40,956 nucleotides of DNA from Candolleomyces eurysporus (lineage: Eukaryota > Basidiomycota > Agaricomycetes > Agaricales > Psathyrellaceae), in NCBI GenBank assembly GCA_027579435.1, contig JANBPK010000983.1, forward strand, positions 1 to 40,956. The letters are read 5' to 3'. A model generated the notes under the pieces. That model was not told the origin of the DNA, searched no databases, and was given only the letters and a program-made list of their open reading frames with translations. Both the position numbers and the translations under genes were made by a program. Shown here piece after piece: positions 14,656 through 25,800 of this stretch (within the stretch, counting starts at the first letter, position 1; each line of letters starts with the position of its first letter).

Positions 14656-15005
14656 TGTACACAGCGGTTTCAATTGCTTTGGGAATAGTTATTGTTGCAT
14701 GCCTTTCTGCTCTACCAATANNTCAGCTCAGAGAAACAGCATCTATAAATTTCATTCATCAAGNCTTCAGGCTTCANCTAGTTTTTACAGCTGTGCTGCT
14801 AAATTGGCAGTGCGCTGAATGAACGAGCTCAGGCTGATGATCACGATGATGTCACCTTTCAAAGTCCGCTCGAGCTCCGCTGTGTAGACAATGCATTAAT
14901 TGGAAACAGACTTGGGTCTCAAGGGACATCATCGTCAAGCTTTTGCCCCTCGCCTCCATCATCCTAGTTGCTATCATTCGTTTGCCGTAGCCCAGGCCGC
15001 TCACG
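14656..15005. other. Intergenic, 3' of acidic gene and promoter of igo1
   Basis: 350 bp with no gene. It holds the terminator region of the upstream gene and the igo1 promoter. No distinctive element was seen. Confidence 0.4.
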
Positions 15006-15742
15006 ATGCATCCTGCTCAGCGCAACAAGGTCGATATTAGCGTACGTCTTCACCCTTTTCTATGGCCATCTTCAATCGATGCTTATTCTATATATCCTTG
15101 GATTGGGGTTNTCCAGAAACTTACACCGCAGGAGCAGCAGCTGTTCGGCAAGTATGGAAAGCTGCCTACGCACAAGAACATCCTCATGAAGATGCAGAAG
15201 GTNCGTTGTGCTGCGATCACCAACACTCCACACGAGGCTAAGCNTNGAGATTACTATAGGAACGAAAGTACTTCGATTCTGGTGATTACGCGCTGTCGAA
15301 GGCAGGNAANGCGCCCCAAAGTACNGTCGGTACTGCTATCCCCAACCCCGAAAAGTGCGTATGTTTCAGAACTCGTTTTCGATGTTCCGTGGGTCTGATA
15401 GCTCTTGGCGGCAGCATCCCTCACGCTACTCCTGGAACCCCTGGCCACCCCGCGCTCTCGATTTCACCCACGAATTCAACCAGCCCAGTAGTGAAAGAGA
15501 GCGGTCTGGCCTCTGATGAAAATACCACTCCCCCAGTTGACGACCAGATCGTAACAGAGGCAGAGTCGACTCCAGCAGCAACTGATGCGACGATGACTGA
15601 TGTCACCGAGNCCACCTCTTCAGCTGAGGCGGCTCCTGGTGAACTCCCAGCGCCCACNGCCTCGATAGAAGTGGATCCAGTGCCTGTCCTTGCANCGAAT
15701 GCATCAGAAACCGTCGTCACCGCCAGCAAATCTCCCGAGTAA
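15006..15742 (+). CDS. igo1: Endosulfine/ARPP-19 family PP2A inhibitor (Igo1-like)
   Basis: A 180-aa endosulfine-family protein. In the known pathway, Greatwall/Rim15 phosphorylates the central serine and the protein then inhibits PP2A-B55, controlling mitotic entry and entry into quiescence. Exons: 15006-15041, 15117-15200, 15260-15354, 15415-15742. The signature is complete: KLTPQEQQLFGKYGKLPTHK, then ERKYFDSGDYALSKAGK with FDSGDY at 45-50 (Ser47 the expected phosphosite). The acceptor at 15411-15414 restores ENIPHATPGTPG, as expected for fungal homologues. The C-terminal 100 residues are a low-complexity Ser/Thr/Ala/Glu tail. Three Ns fall in exon 3 and one in intron donor 2 (GTNCGT). Confidence 0.92.
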
Positions 15743-16385
15743 CGGGCTCTCGCAAGGTCCCCGGAGCGGAGACTTTTCTCCATCTCNNAGGGCCAGGCTG
15801 CACCCATCAACAACCGAAACAAATTATTATTTGGGTTTCCGTTACTGTCAACACCAGAAAATGCATATTTAAAGCGCGGTGGTGTGGGGTGGGTTCCGTC
15901 CGTTCAATGGCATAGAAGGGGAAGGAGATCGATTCATCTGGCATGTGTGTNTCTGTGTGCAGCTCCCTGACNCAGACCGCATACCCCAAATTTGTCTACT
16001 CCTTCAACTGTGAAATTCGCAGCATGTCGCTACCCCACTTTTTTTCTAGGAAACTCGTATCGGAATGTATTACCAGCTAACTAGTATTTCTTCGATCTTT
16101 CCGAGATCCGCATAGCAATTTTCGTCTTTCGTATTCTATGGTGCAACCCTTTTTTTCGAGTCGATGTACCTCTATGTGAACCCGTATCCCAANNNNNNTT
16201 CGAGTCCAANAATAGCTGCACAGCCTTTGGAAGNTCAGCCAGAGCCAGAGGANNCTGNGNNCNNNAGGGACCAGAGGCGTTACACNAGACACGANGCACG
16301 TGGCGTGACTCTTCTCACGCGACGCGTTCTGGCAGCGCGTTCCTGTCACGCTTCCAGCTCAACCTGTTTCTACCACCAGCGCGTT
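15743..16385. other. Intergenic, igo1 3' region and pol12 promoter
   Basis: About 640 bp containing several Ns, with a poor-quality cluster at about 16194-16264. No credible reading frame was found. Confidence 0.4.
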
Positions 16386-18719
16386 ATGGACCTGGCGANA
16401 TTGAAAAAGCAGCTCGCTTCAGACCTCAGCGAACACCACCTGGAGGATGCTATATTGACAGAATGTGAGTAGGAGTCTCTGNAGAGGATATGGATGCTTG
16501 AACCTTTATACTTTTATAGGCGCGTCAATATGTAACATCTACCACATTCCTCCCACCGATCTGAAGTACAAGCTGGAAGCATTGAACTACAGAGCTGGAG
16601 CTACTATGTCGGAAATTGTACCGATAACCATGGAGACGTTGGCAGCGTTCAAAGCCCAGATGCAGCGGACCATGGCGAGAGAGGGTGCGAAGAAGGCGCA
16701 GGTTAAGGCAAGGGGAGATATGGCGACCGCGAGTGTGAATCGCTCGAGGTTTCCAGGGCAGATGATGAATCAGGCGAGGGCGATGGATGTAGATCCTGCT
16801 GGTCCTTCTACATCCTCGGCTACTGGAGCAGCTGCAGGGTCTACACCGGTGAAGAAGGAACCTGTTACGATCTCTCTCAATTTGCCAGCGAGCCATGTGG
16901 TATTCCAAGGAGCGAAGACGGATTCTGAGTCNAAGAAGCGNCGTGCTTGTAAGTTTTATGAATCTNGCNGTGGGTTGGTGTGGACTCACGAATCACAGAC
17001 CGGTATATGTATGAAAAGATTTCGGAGCGAAGTGAAGGTCAGTCGACTCATTCNATCCTGCTGCTGTCTCTGGGGTGCTCACGAAGATGGATATCACTAG
17101 CCCTGGACCAACTCATCGATGATTTTGCCGACCTCATCAAGGACCAATACGATATTGAAGAACTCGCNGACCCATCTTCNGGTACAGATGTNAGCGCGAC
17201 TCCTCACNATCTCCCTTTCGACNGTGCAATTAACCCNTCCCATTAGCATGAAGTCACAGTCGTCGGTCGGATATGGCAGGATCCAGAAACATCTTCAACA
17301 GCAAAGCTATCAGAAGCCTCATTATGGATCGAGTCGTCTCGAATGCTTTCCTCCGGCGCGCGAATTGCTCTTCGCCTCGATCCCGCTATNACAATCAAAG
17401 GCGCAGTGCAAGGGTCCGGCGGATGCGGCCTGTTTCCTGGACAGATTATCGCTGTACAAGGGAGGAATGGTGGTGGTGGATACTTCCAGGCGTCGACGAT
17501 ACTAGCGGTGCGTTCCTTCNAAGCANTGTTTGTCTTCCAATCACTCTGACGCGATTCTGTCCTCAAAATAGATTCCTCCATTGAAGCCATCGCCAACAAG
17601 TCAAGGAGTACTAGATCCTAAGGCAGACCCATCGCTGGGGGAGAAAGACTCCTCTGTGTGCATCGCCTCTGGCCCATTCACGCCAGAGACCGATCTCTTG
17701 TTCAAACCTTGGAGAGCCTTTCTCGACTCCCTCAATGCCAAGAAGCCTAACGTCTTGATCTTGGTGCGTGTCTCTAACAGTAAATGCCATTCACTAATCT
17801 AATCGATATAACCCACAGGTTGGACCTTTCATCGACATCTCACATCCCAAGATCCAAAATGGGGAAACAGACGCATCACCGTCATCTATTTTCAAAGCAC
17901 GGTTCTTTGACCCACTCCGCAAATTCCTCTCCGTCTCCCCGAGTAGTATCGTCGTCCTCNTTCCGAGTGTGCGCGATATCCTGAGTCGTCACTGTGTCTT
18001 TCCCCAATGCGAGTTTGATTCCGAACTGACAGATTCTCATCCCGTGAGTGCTCTCTGTTNTCTGGCTTACGGTNATNCACGCATTACTCACTACTCGTAC
18101 GTATATAGCGAATATTCCTCCANCCAAACCCCGCGCGATTCATGATCGACGACATATCCTTCGGCGTAACAAGCGTCGACGTGCTCTTCCACCTCCGCAA
18201 AGAGGAATTATTCAAACGGGGTGTAGAGCACACTCCCATCCCTGCTCANCCGGGNGATGTGCCTACAGACTCTATGNCGAATCTTTGCAGGCACATGCTT
18301 AACCAACGAAGCTTTTACCCCATCTTCCCCGTTCCTCAGGAGCTTTCGCATGACGTTAATTTGGACGTGAGCCATTTGGACGAGGCCAGGATGGTGGACG
18401 ATGAGGATTTGGATTATGCGCCGGATGTGCTGATTGTGCCGAGTAGGCTTAAACGGTTTGACAAGGCACGTCTTCTTTTCCTCGCATCCTCAATCTGGAG
18501 GCATGGAGTGCTGACATGGCTAATGCTTTTGATTAGATCTGCAGCACAACTCTTGCAATTAACCCTTCGTTTTTGACGAAAGGTTCGTATGCAATGTTGA
18601 ATATNGCGAAACGCTCAGAGTCACCGAATCTGAGAGAACGGCTGAAAGTCGAGNTGGTAACGCAGGAGTTGCCAGCTGTTCCTGCTGTTGCCCCCAAAAT
18701 CGAGCCTGGTGCAGCTTAA
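16386..18719 (+). CDS. pol12: DNA polymerase alpha subunit B (primase complex)
   Basis: The regulatory B subunit of DNA polymerase alpha-primase, which tethers the catalytic subunit and helps initiate replication in the nucleus. It is 617 aa; human POLA2 is about 600. Exons: 16386-16464, 16520-16948, 16999-17037, 17101-17189, 17247-17507, 17572-17763, 17819-18043, 18109-18465, 18537-18719. Intron 8 uses a GC donor (AAG|GCACGT). The N-terminal helical domain (DLAxLKKQLASDL) is followed by a linker rich in Ala, Ser, Lys and Pro. An OB-fold region starts near 213 (HEVTVVGRIWQDPETSS). The inactive calcineurin-like phosphoesterase domain follows from about 325 (SGPFTPETDLLF.PWRAF; VLILVGPFIDISHP; NPARFMIDDISFGVTSVDVLFHL; DVLIVPSRLKRF). 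Its stop is 112 bp from the stop of the convergent CobW-type gene. Confidence 0.95.
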
Positions 18720-18831
18720 AGTTCCCCTTGCTCATCGAAATTCCCTACNAATCGCAACGAACCACGATTTCCGCCTTTTNCNNCTGCTGTCGTATGATAC
18801 ATCTTNAGATATTTATCTATTCGNAATACCC

Positions 18832-20359
18832 TCACTGGAAAACCTTCTCCAAACTTCGCCGAACNGTNTCGTCCAGCCCTTTGCCAATTAACACGACCTT
18901 TCCAACATCNGGTAATCCAAGATCCCCCTGCGAACTACTATTGTCCAACTCGNTGATCTCGTACATGTTTCGTACACCTTGGAGGACGTGATGCGTCCCG
19001 TCTTCAATAGTGAACGAACCTTTGCAGCGTAAGACTTGTAATCCAGGCGACTCCCCCNCNTCCGAGGCGGCGGAAGTATTCTCCGGGATGCGGTTTTCCC
19101 AAAGGACAGACCTCAGCCATTCATCCAGNCGATCGAATTGTGNTTGGGTGAGTACGGGGCAGGNCACTTGTAAGCTGGAGATGCCGCGTAACTCGTAGTG
19201 CGTGGACTTGGGTTCCTGGTCCTGGTCGTGGTGGCAATCGGCTGTATGGACATGAGGTTCCTTGNNGGGNTTCATCCGAAAGATCGGTGGGAGGAGGTCT
19301 GGTATACGCGGATATACCGAGGATGTGTTTCAGGTCGATTTGGCCTTTGATGGTGCGGTGGATGGGAGAACCGGGGTTGACTCTTTTGATGAGGGATTCG
19401 GTGTGCGTGAGTTGGTCGGTGTCGGCCAGATCCGTCTTGTTGAGGATGATGACGTCGGATCCAGCGATTTGACTGCAGGTAAGCTCATTGAACTGTTACT
19501 CTTCGAGTGCCGTTGGAAGAACATGCGTACCGTAAGCTTTCCCCAATGTTGATACTGTCTGTATTGTGGTCCTCTTCCATTTGCTGGAGCGAAGCAAGCA
19601 ATGTTAGCTCTCAAATNTGGGGGCCTTTGGGAAGGGNGAACGCACTTGCTTGCCGAAAACTGCGTCGACGACGCAGATAACGCCGTCTAAGGTAATATCA
19701 CGGCCGAGTCCATACGCGTATTCCTCGTTGTGCCAGAACATAGACGCGATAGGGCCTGTTCCAGGAAGGATGGTCAGGCACAAAAAAAGTCATAGGGAGA
19801 GCGAGAAACAGGCATACCTGGATCTGCAAGGCCTGTTGTTTCTAGAAGGATATGATCAAATGCTCCTTTCTTCTGCATCAGCTTTTCAATGGCTGCGACC
19901 CCAGAATCTTTGATACTGCAGCACAAGCATCCATTCGCGAGTTCAAGAAATTCCTCAGACCCTTCAGCTGTAGGGTCGTCTGGAGAAGAAATGTTGATTG
20001 CTTTCGCTGCATAACANGTTCTCAACAAATTTCTGAAATTTCGATGATGTCATTGCACACCTTCNATATCCTGGAATTTCGGTCAATGTGCTGCGTGCAG
20101 AGCAGTTGAGTCACGTACTGCAGTGTCGCCAAACTCATTCATGATGACTGCAATCCGGTACCCATGCCTTTCGGTGAGAATTCTCTTGAGCAAGGTCGAT
20201 TTTCCGGCACCGAGAAAACCACAGATGATCGTCAGAGGCACTTGTTTGCCCTGCTCAACGGCTGCGTGTTCTATGAGATNACTATAGAGTTTCGGTTAGA
20301 CCCTTTCTCTGGGAATATCGGCCACCCACGCACGGGATATCGTCCTCGACGTCGGACAT
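18832..20359 (-). CDS. CobW/Zng1-type G3E GTPase, putative zinc metallochaperone
   Basis: A COG0523/CobW-domain GTPase of about 396 aa, the family that includes Zng1, which delivers Zn to methionine aminopeptidase. Exons (minus): 20359-20334, 20281-20119, 20070-20061 (10-nt microexon coding DIE plus one base), 20006-19818, 19755-19646, 19583-19531, 19473-18832. Motifs: P-loop GFLGAGKST (30-38), NEFGDTADIEAK, the metal-binding CLCC (93-96), [22 protein letters not shown], and the CobW C-terminal region [13 protein letters not shown]. Before that comes a short His/Asp-rich stretch ([13 protein letters not shown]). The literal sequence has two frame breaks in the last exon. One is an extra base in a T run (19440-19442) at the NKTD guanine-specificity motif; the other is at the N cluster 19265-19270. 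Correcting both restores one continuous homologous frame. The start lies 175 bp from the divergent STYX-like gene. Confidence 0.88.
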
Positions 20360-20534
20360 GGCGGGAGCGGATGACAAGCGCGTTTATTGCACCCGAGTGA
20401 CGGTGAGCGCCCTAATAAAGGGATACATACACGTGACAGTCATTTATTTAGGCAGACTCGCCGTGTCTGGGCCTGCCTGCTGTTACTCGCGTTCTCATCC
20501 CCCATATCCCCTCTGAAAGCTCCATATATCGCCA
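20360..20534. promoter_or_regulatory. Divergent promoter with CACGTG box
   Basis: 175 bp between the CobW-type gene and the STYX-like gene. It contains a palindromic CACGTG(AC) at 20430-20435, the recognition core of bHLH factors, in an otherwise AT-rich middle (ATTTATTTA nearby). Use by either gene is inferred from position only. Confidence 0.4.
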
Positions 20535-21636
20535 ATGGACACCATGATGGCCGCGGCCGCCCCTCGACTCTCAGAAGAGCAGCTACGCTCAGTCGTGCAG
20601 GGGCCAGGGGACGTTGAGTGGAGGTGGGTACAAGACACGGAGCAACCAACCCGCGACGACTCGCTTTATGGCTAACAACACCCGTTTATGCAGGTACGAG
20701 ATGCGCAGAGAATGTCAAGAAATCCTACCTGGACTCTTCTTGGGTCCCTTTGTCGCCTCCAAATCGCTGCCAATGCTGCAATCGCTCGCGATCACACATA
20801 TGTGAGCGCAACAAAGCACTCGACGGGATGTTCAGTGGCTCACGGGGTGCCAACTCTGACCCTCCCTTCGTCGCTCTAGTGTCTGCATTCGAGATGCAAA
20901 GGAGGCGTTCTCCGTGAAACCGCGTTTCCCAGAGCACTTCACGTATATGACGCTTGACGTGGAGGATAACGAGGAGCAGAACCTCATTCGGCTTTTCCCC
21001 GGGTACGTTCCCCATTTCCTGGCCAATTTGTTCACTTGGCTGAGCTCGCGTCATAGAGCAAGGGAATTTATCAACCGAGCGATCTCCGGCGGAGGGCGTG
21101 TTTTGGTGCATTGCAATGGTGTCGTCCTTTCCTCGCTCATAACTGGAGGGTTCACAAACTCACTGCGGGCTGCGGGTTAGGCGGAATCAGCTTGTCCCCA
21201 TCGTTTGTGGTCATGTTCGTAATGCAACATTACCAACTGTCATGGGAGGACGCTCTGCATATGGTGCAGAACAGACGGTATTGCATTTCCCCCAACGGTG
21301 GCTTCTTGACTCAGATCAAGGTGAGCTTCATGATCGCAACCGCAGCCCACTCGAAATTGATCGGTCGACCTACCTGCGCCCAGGAATATGAAGCCATCTA
21401 CAAAGCAAACATTGCTGTCGCATCGTACCCTCAGACACAACGTCTAGTGTCACGACGAAAGCGATCAGAAGACGACGATGACGAAGAGGAGGTTCGGTGA
21501 GTGATCCAACAACTTCTTGATTCGCCACCACCACAGCGATGAACATCCTTACGCTTTCAGACTTGAGGAACGGAAACGACCGTTAGTGAAGAATGAGTCA
21601 GAAGAGATTGACCCGGATGCTATGGAGACATCGTAG
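20535..21636 (+). CDS. STYX-like dual-specificity pseudophosphatase
   Basis: A 236-aa dual-specificity-phosphatase-fold protein closest to STYX, a catalytically dead regulator that competes for phosphorylated MAPK partners in animals. Exons: 20535-20623, 20694-20801, 20880-21002, 21057-21118, 21181-21320, 21384-21496, 21561-21636. Conserved STYX features are RRE.QEILPGLFLGPF, the ITHIVCIRD strand, DVEDNEEQNLIRLFP, GGRVLVHCNGGIS, RRYCISPNGGFL.QIKEYEAIY. The P-loop reads HCNGGISLS: Cys126 of the HCX5R signature is present but the arginine position (132) is Leu, so the phosphate-binding Arg is missing. The tail is a basic stretch plus DDDDEEE and a Lys/Glu-rich end, possibly nuclear. The classification is strong; the biological role in this fungus is unknown. 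Confidence 0.9.
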
Positions 21637-21965
21637 TAATGTATCCTTTCTCAGCCTTCAGTTCTTTTGACATACCATCCTCGTATCTTTACATTATTGA
21701 TGCTCTAGTATCTTCTGTTCTTATCGTTGTTTTCTATAGTTTGCTCATCTGTTGGACTTTCTGCGTTATTAGAACGAAACTTGGTCGTTCCTTCCTCTTT
21801 CAAAGGTTCTATGTATGGTTAACGCCTCAGAGCAAGCATGATTACCCTGTAGTAGACTTCTGCATCAAGTCTTTCTGCTTTTATCGTCATATGCACTTTC
21901 CATCTATATCCCTGGTCTGTACTTTTAACTTGTCCGATGTGTACAGGCGCAGTGCTCTAATATGA
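21637..21965. other. Convergent 3' region between the STYX-like gene and hut1
   Basis: 329 bp, T-rich on the plus strand, with no coding signal. It holds the two opposing 3' ends. An open frame through it is T-rich and hydrophobic in translation only because of composition. Confidence 0.5.
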
Positions 21966-23540
21966 TTACAGCGACTTTAATTTTGCCTTCTCTTTTTCCT
22001 GAACAACTCTCTTGGCGTGCACGTCTGTGGTTTGATTGGGTGTTGTTGTCAGCTCTCTTACTCCCCTGCCTTTGGTACAGAGTCATTTCGGGATTACACG
22101 AACCTTTGCGTTTGACGAAGGCTTCTACGGAGATACCGGCAAATACGACAGCAGCTCCGAGCCACTGCCCTGGTGTCAACTTGTGCTTGTACACAACGAC
22201 NGAGAGCAGCATTGTGAACAGCTTCCTCGTNAGGGTGATAGTGCTAGTAAACCAAGCCAGGTTGGTTAGCGTTGGGTCTCTACAGCTAGAGTGAAGAGCG
22301 NAACACGTACACAAGCGTCAAGGAGCCGAAATGTTGGAGCGTTTCAAAGATGAACAGCTGGCCCAACGCACCCGTCAACGCAAACCGCGCGAGGGGCAGG
22401 ACAATCGAAGGGTGGCTGCGAATAAACGCCAACGCACCCGCAAGCTCCGTCTGTCCATCCGACGATGGGTGAATGACGGGGATGTAAGGCAAAGGCAGGA
22501 CCGAAAGAAGAGAGCTGATCGCAGTGCAGAACAGATTGATCCACAGCATCATTTGTTGCCCTGTAACTTTGTGCCTGGAGAAGATCTCGTCCTGTGTCGA
22601 GTTGATAGCTCCGTCCATAGCGAGGTTGATGAGGAGGTAGGTGATGCCGATGACATTTGCGTAGGGCGTTTGGGAGAGGTTGTTTCCAGAAGATGAGTGA
22701 GATTTTCCTTTCTTCTTCTCACCGCCGAAGCCCATGAAGATGGTGATGCCGGTGGTGACCATGAAAACGACGAGGTACTTGTGCGGGGCGAATTTTCGGC
22801 GGTACAGGAGGACGTTCATGATCATGACCGGGACGAGTTTGCATGACTTTCCGAGGACCATGGCGGGGTAGGAGATGTAGGAAAGCGCGGCGAAGCCAAA
22901 GGGGGCGGCGGATGTAATGAACACGGAACATTGGAGGTATCGGAGGAGGAGCGCTTTAACAGAGTATCGAGTATCCGGCTTGTCATGGTGGTGGTGGTGN
23001 TGTNCGACTTTCTCGTGTTGAGAGGCATGGCCATTTTGAACGGCGGCTCCGTTGGTGTGGGGCTTCGAGCCNTTTTGCACGGCCGCTCCATTGGTTTGGG
23101 GCTTCGGGACGACTTCCTTGTGTTCTAGTCCAATGGCNTGGTAAAAGGTATCGGTTGGCTTGCGTCGGATTAGAATATAAATGAGTGCTGATAATGAGCT
23201 TAGAGCGCTCTGGCAAGTCCCCATGAATAGAGGTGATTTGAACTTGTCGGACCCAGTCCCGTCCAACCTCTCGAAGGGCACGGATACTGCATGCGAGGAT
23301 ACGGTAAGCTCGTGAAATCCAGTATTCTGAGCTTCAACCACGTACGCCGTTCTTGGGATATAGCCCATATCTAAGGAAATATACTTAGCCGACGAACCAA
23401 GCTAATATCGAGNNACTCTAGCTTACCAGAAACATCGAGTATACGCCGANGACGCATACGATTANTCTGTGCGAATACGAGTNCTCGTCAACCAGGCCAC
23501 TCCCTATGTATCTCCCCAAGACTCACCTGATAAAGGACAT
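21966..23540 (-). CDS. hut1: Hut1/SLC35B1-type ER nucleotide-sugar (UDP-galactose) transporter
   Basis: A UAA-family multi-pass ER membrane transporter of 406 aa, orthologous to Hut1. Exons (minus): 23540-23527, 23466-23427, 23370-23346, 23286-22311, 22243-22104, 21991-21966; the total divides by three. The N-terminus reads [25 protein letters not shown], where small exons rebuild the conserved SW.xQER motif as IWAISQER. Other signatures are [14 protein letters not shown], the [31 protein letters not shown] core, [20 protein letters not shown] and [22 protein letters not shown]. Residues 87-129 form a hydrophilic loop with a duplicated TNGAAVQ peptide and a His5 run. Ending at 21966 gives a C-terminal KLKSL, a KxKxx dilysine ER-retrieval signal. 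An alternative last acceptor 7 nt upstream would lose it. Confidence 0.92.
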
Positions 23541-25800
23541 ACTGGCCCAGACGGTGGTGGTATAAGTTAGAGAAGATGGCACTGCAATGCTGGCAGATCA
23601 AATTCCATGACCTGTGCACCACATCCGTCCGCCCGGAACGCGCTAATTCCCCGCACACTGACGTGGAAGTCAACGTCCGTGAGAAATCCCGGCCCGTGCC
23701 GCCTGCTGTAGACGCTCTGGAGAGCGCTTAGTTCAGCTCGGAGACACACGTCCGTAGTGGGAAACTTTTGAGTGGGTGGTCCGGATCCGCCTTACTGAGT
23801 TCTTTCTCAAGCTCTCGGAGATATCCCAGCAGAACCTCCGAAATATACAAAAGGGAACCCTTCACCAGGCTACTGTCAGTGGGACCTACGGCGGATCGAC
23901 ACTGTCAAGTTAGCAGCAATTTCATTTTGTCAAGTCATGNGGGCGGTATCGTCTGGAACAGACCCCCTCCAGCGTAGGATGCTTCATGTTCCGTTGACGG
24001 CGGAGCCAAGCACGGATGCACCAGCGGACAGAAGGCGGGGGTCGAAGTGAACGGTCGACTGCTATCACTTTGATTCATACTCATCCCAGGCTCCCCACCG
24101 TATCCCACTCTAAGAGCAAGGTTTAAGCAAATTGCACCGGCGGTCTTAGTCTATTGCAGGATCAGGCGATGTCCCTACACCGGCCAATACAAGGGGGTAA
24201 TGAGAATTGTACTAAGCCTTCAGGGACAAGTCGGTGATGGCGGATAAGTACAAGTGAGCGCTCAATATGCGCTCAGAGATCGTACATGGAAGCGAAAGTA
24301 GAACATTCGAGCCTTTCGTCATGGATCGTCATCATTTTTGTTTGTCGGGGTCGGCATGGGGGAATGAGGAGTCCAAAAGAATCACCACTTTTCATAATGA
24401 AGAAGCATACCTGGACAGCGGAATCGCCGTGTGAAGCTAGATATGGTAAGAATGGGAGAAAGTGTAACAGATCGAGTGATTGGGACGAGTTTCAGTGAAA
24501 AGATTGCGAACCAGTTCACAGCGCATATCCTGTGTTCGGACACAATACTATTCCGTCGACCCAGTTACGAGAAGGGTCAGAGAACACCAATCCTCCGGGA
24601 GATCGACAAATGACAGGAAAGGTTGTATTCAGGGGATTAAGGGTGCTGAGAACCAGAATAACAAAAGAGGTGGAAAGGGGTTCAGGAAGATGCGCTGGGG
24701 CTATTCAAGTTCCTGTGAAGAGAACACTTGAGGGCCCTTTCATCTTGCACATTAGAAGAGGTGCTCAAGGATCGGACCTCTAAANCATCTCCTAAAGCTA
24801 GTGAGCATAGGGGCCATCTTCTCATGTGGTACGTTATCCCAAATTCGCAACAACAAAGCCTTAATTTCTTCTGTCAAGGAGCATCAGATAACGCAATCTG
24901 AAGTGAACTCGACTTACGAACAAGGCTTTGGGTGGTGATGACGAGAACAACACCATATCAAGCCATAGCTTCGGAAATGAGCTTCGATCCTTGTAAAACC
25001 AACTTTAGGCCCGGGGTTTTCACATGAACAGAATTCTGATACCCCCCACAACATGTGGTAGAATTGAGATAACCTCCAGAAGCCTTATGAAGAGGCAATC
25101 CAGCAGTAACCGTCAATGTGTCAAGGATCGCGGCGTCTTACAAAAGGAAAGACAATTGACTTCACCGATTAACATACCCATACTTGCATATGGCTCCGTG
25201 ATGAGAAAGATAAAGGGCAGATGACATTGGAAGCTCCTAACGGACTTTGAGAAAGAGGGTCTGTCATGTGGACGATACGAATATATGGCGGACCGACGGG
25301 CGTTGTTCCGGGATGGTTTCCAGCGCGTGAGTACCCTTGTATGTATTGACGATATTTATCAGCTTGCCCGGGTTCCAGGCCTTGTGAAGTGTCGGAAGGG
25401 CCACAAGACCTATCGAACGATAAGGGATCCGGCATACTGCCTCACACTTTGTCGGCGAGAGACACATGACAGTCTTCGCCGAGGGGTGGAGTTGGCTATC
25501 AGTTAGGAGAGTAAGCGAGAGAATTCTCAAGCTGCACTTCCAATGGTAGATGGGCGNCCAAGGGGGGAATGAACGAGTGTAACCGGGATGTAATTGAAGC
25601 CGAACGTTCACCAAAGATGCGGAGGTTGGAGGATGTTATCATCTCGAGACTGTTTTACCTGGTGTGCGATGCCGGGAAACAGCCGAGGAAACTTAACTGC
25701 GGTCACCGGTCTCCGGCCAAAGTATACATAGCCTGCGCGCAGGTTGCATGGCAGATAATGTGTACCTCAACCTTCGAATGATGTGGCTACACGAAGTCCA
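23541..25800. other. Intergenic, no gene recognised
   Basis: About 2.26 kb between the hut1 start and the usb1 stop. Several open frames of 70-116 codons exist on both strands (for example 25264-25614 minus) but none shows a recognisable domain, a coherent splice series or a signal peptide. No tRNA-like B box was seen. The left few hundred bases presumably contain the hut1 promoter. Confidence 0.45.

Noticed and set aside
16194..16264. Cluster of Ns upstream of pol12 that might mark a repeat or gap
   Set aside because: The bases around it show no repeat structure; it reads as a low-quality patch in non-coding sequence.
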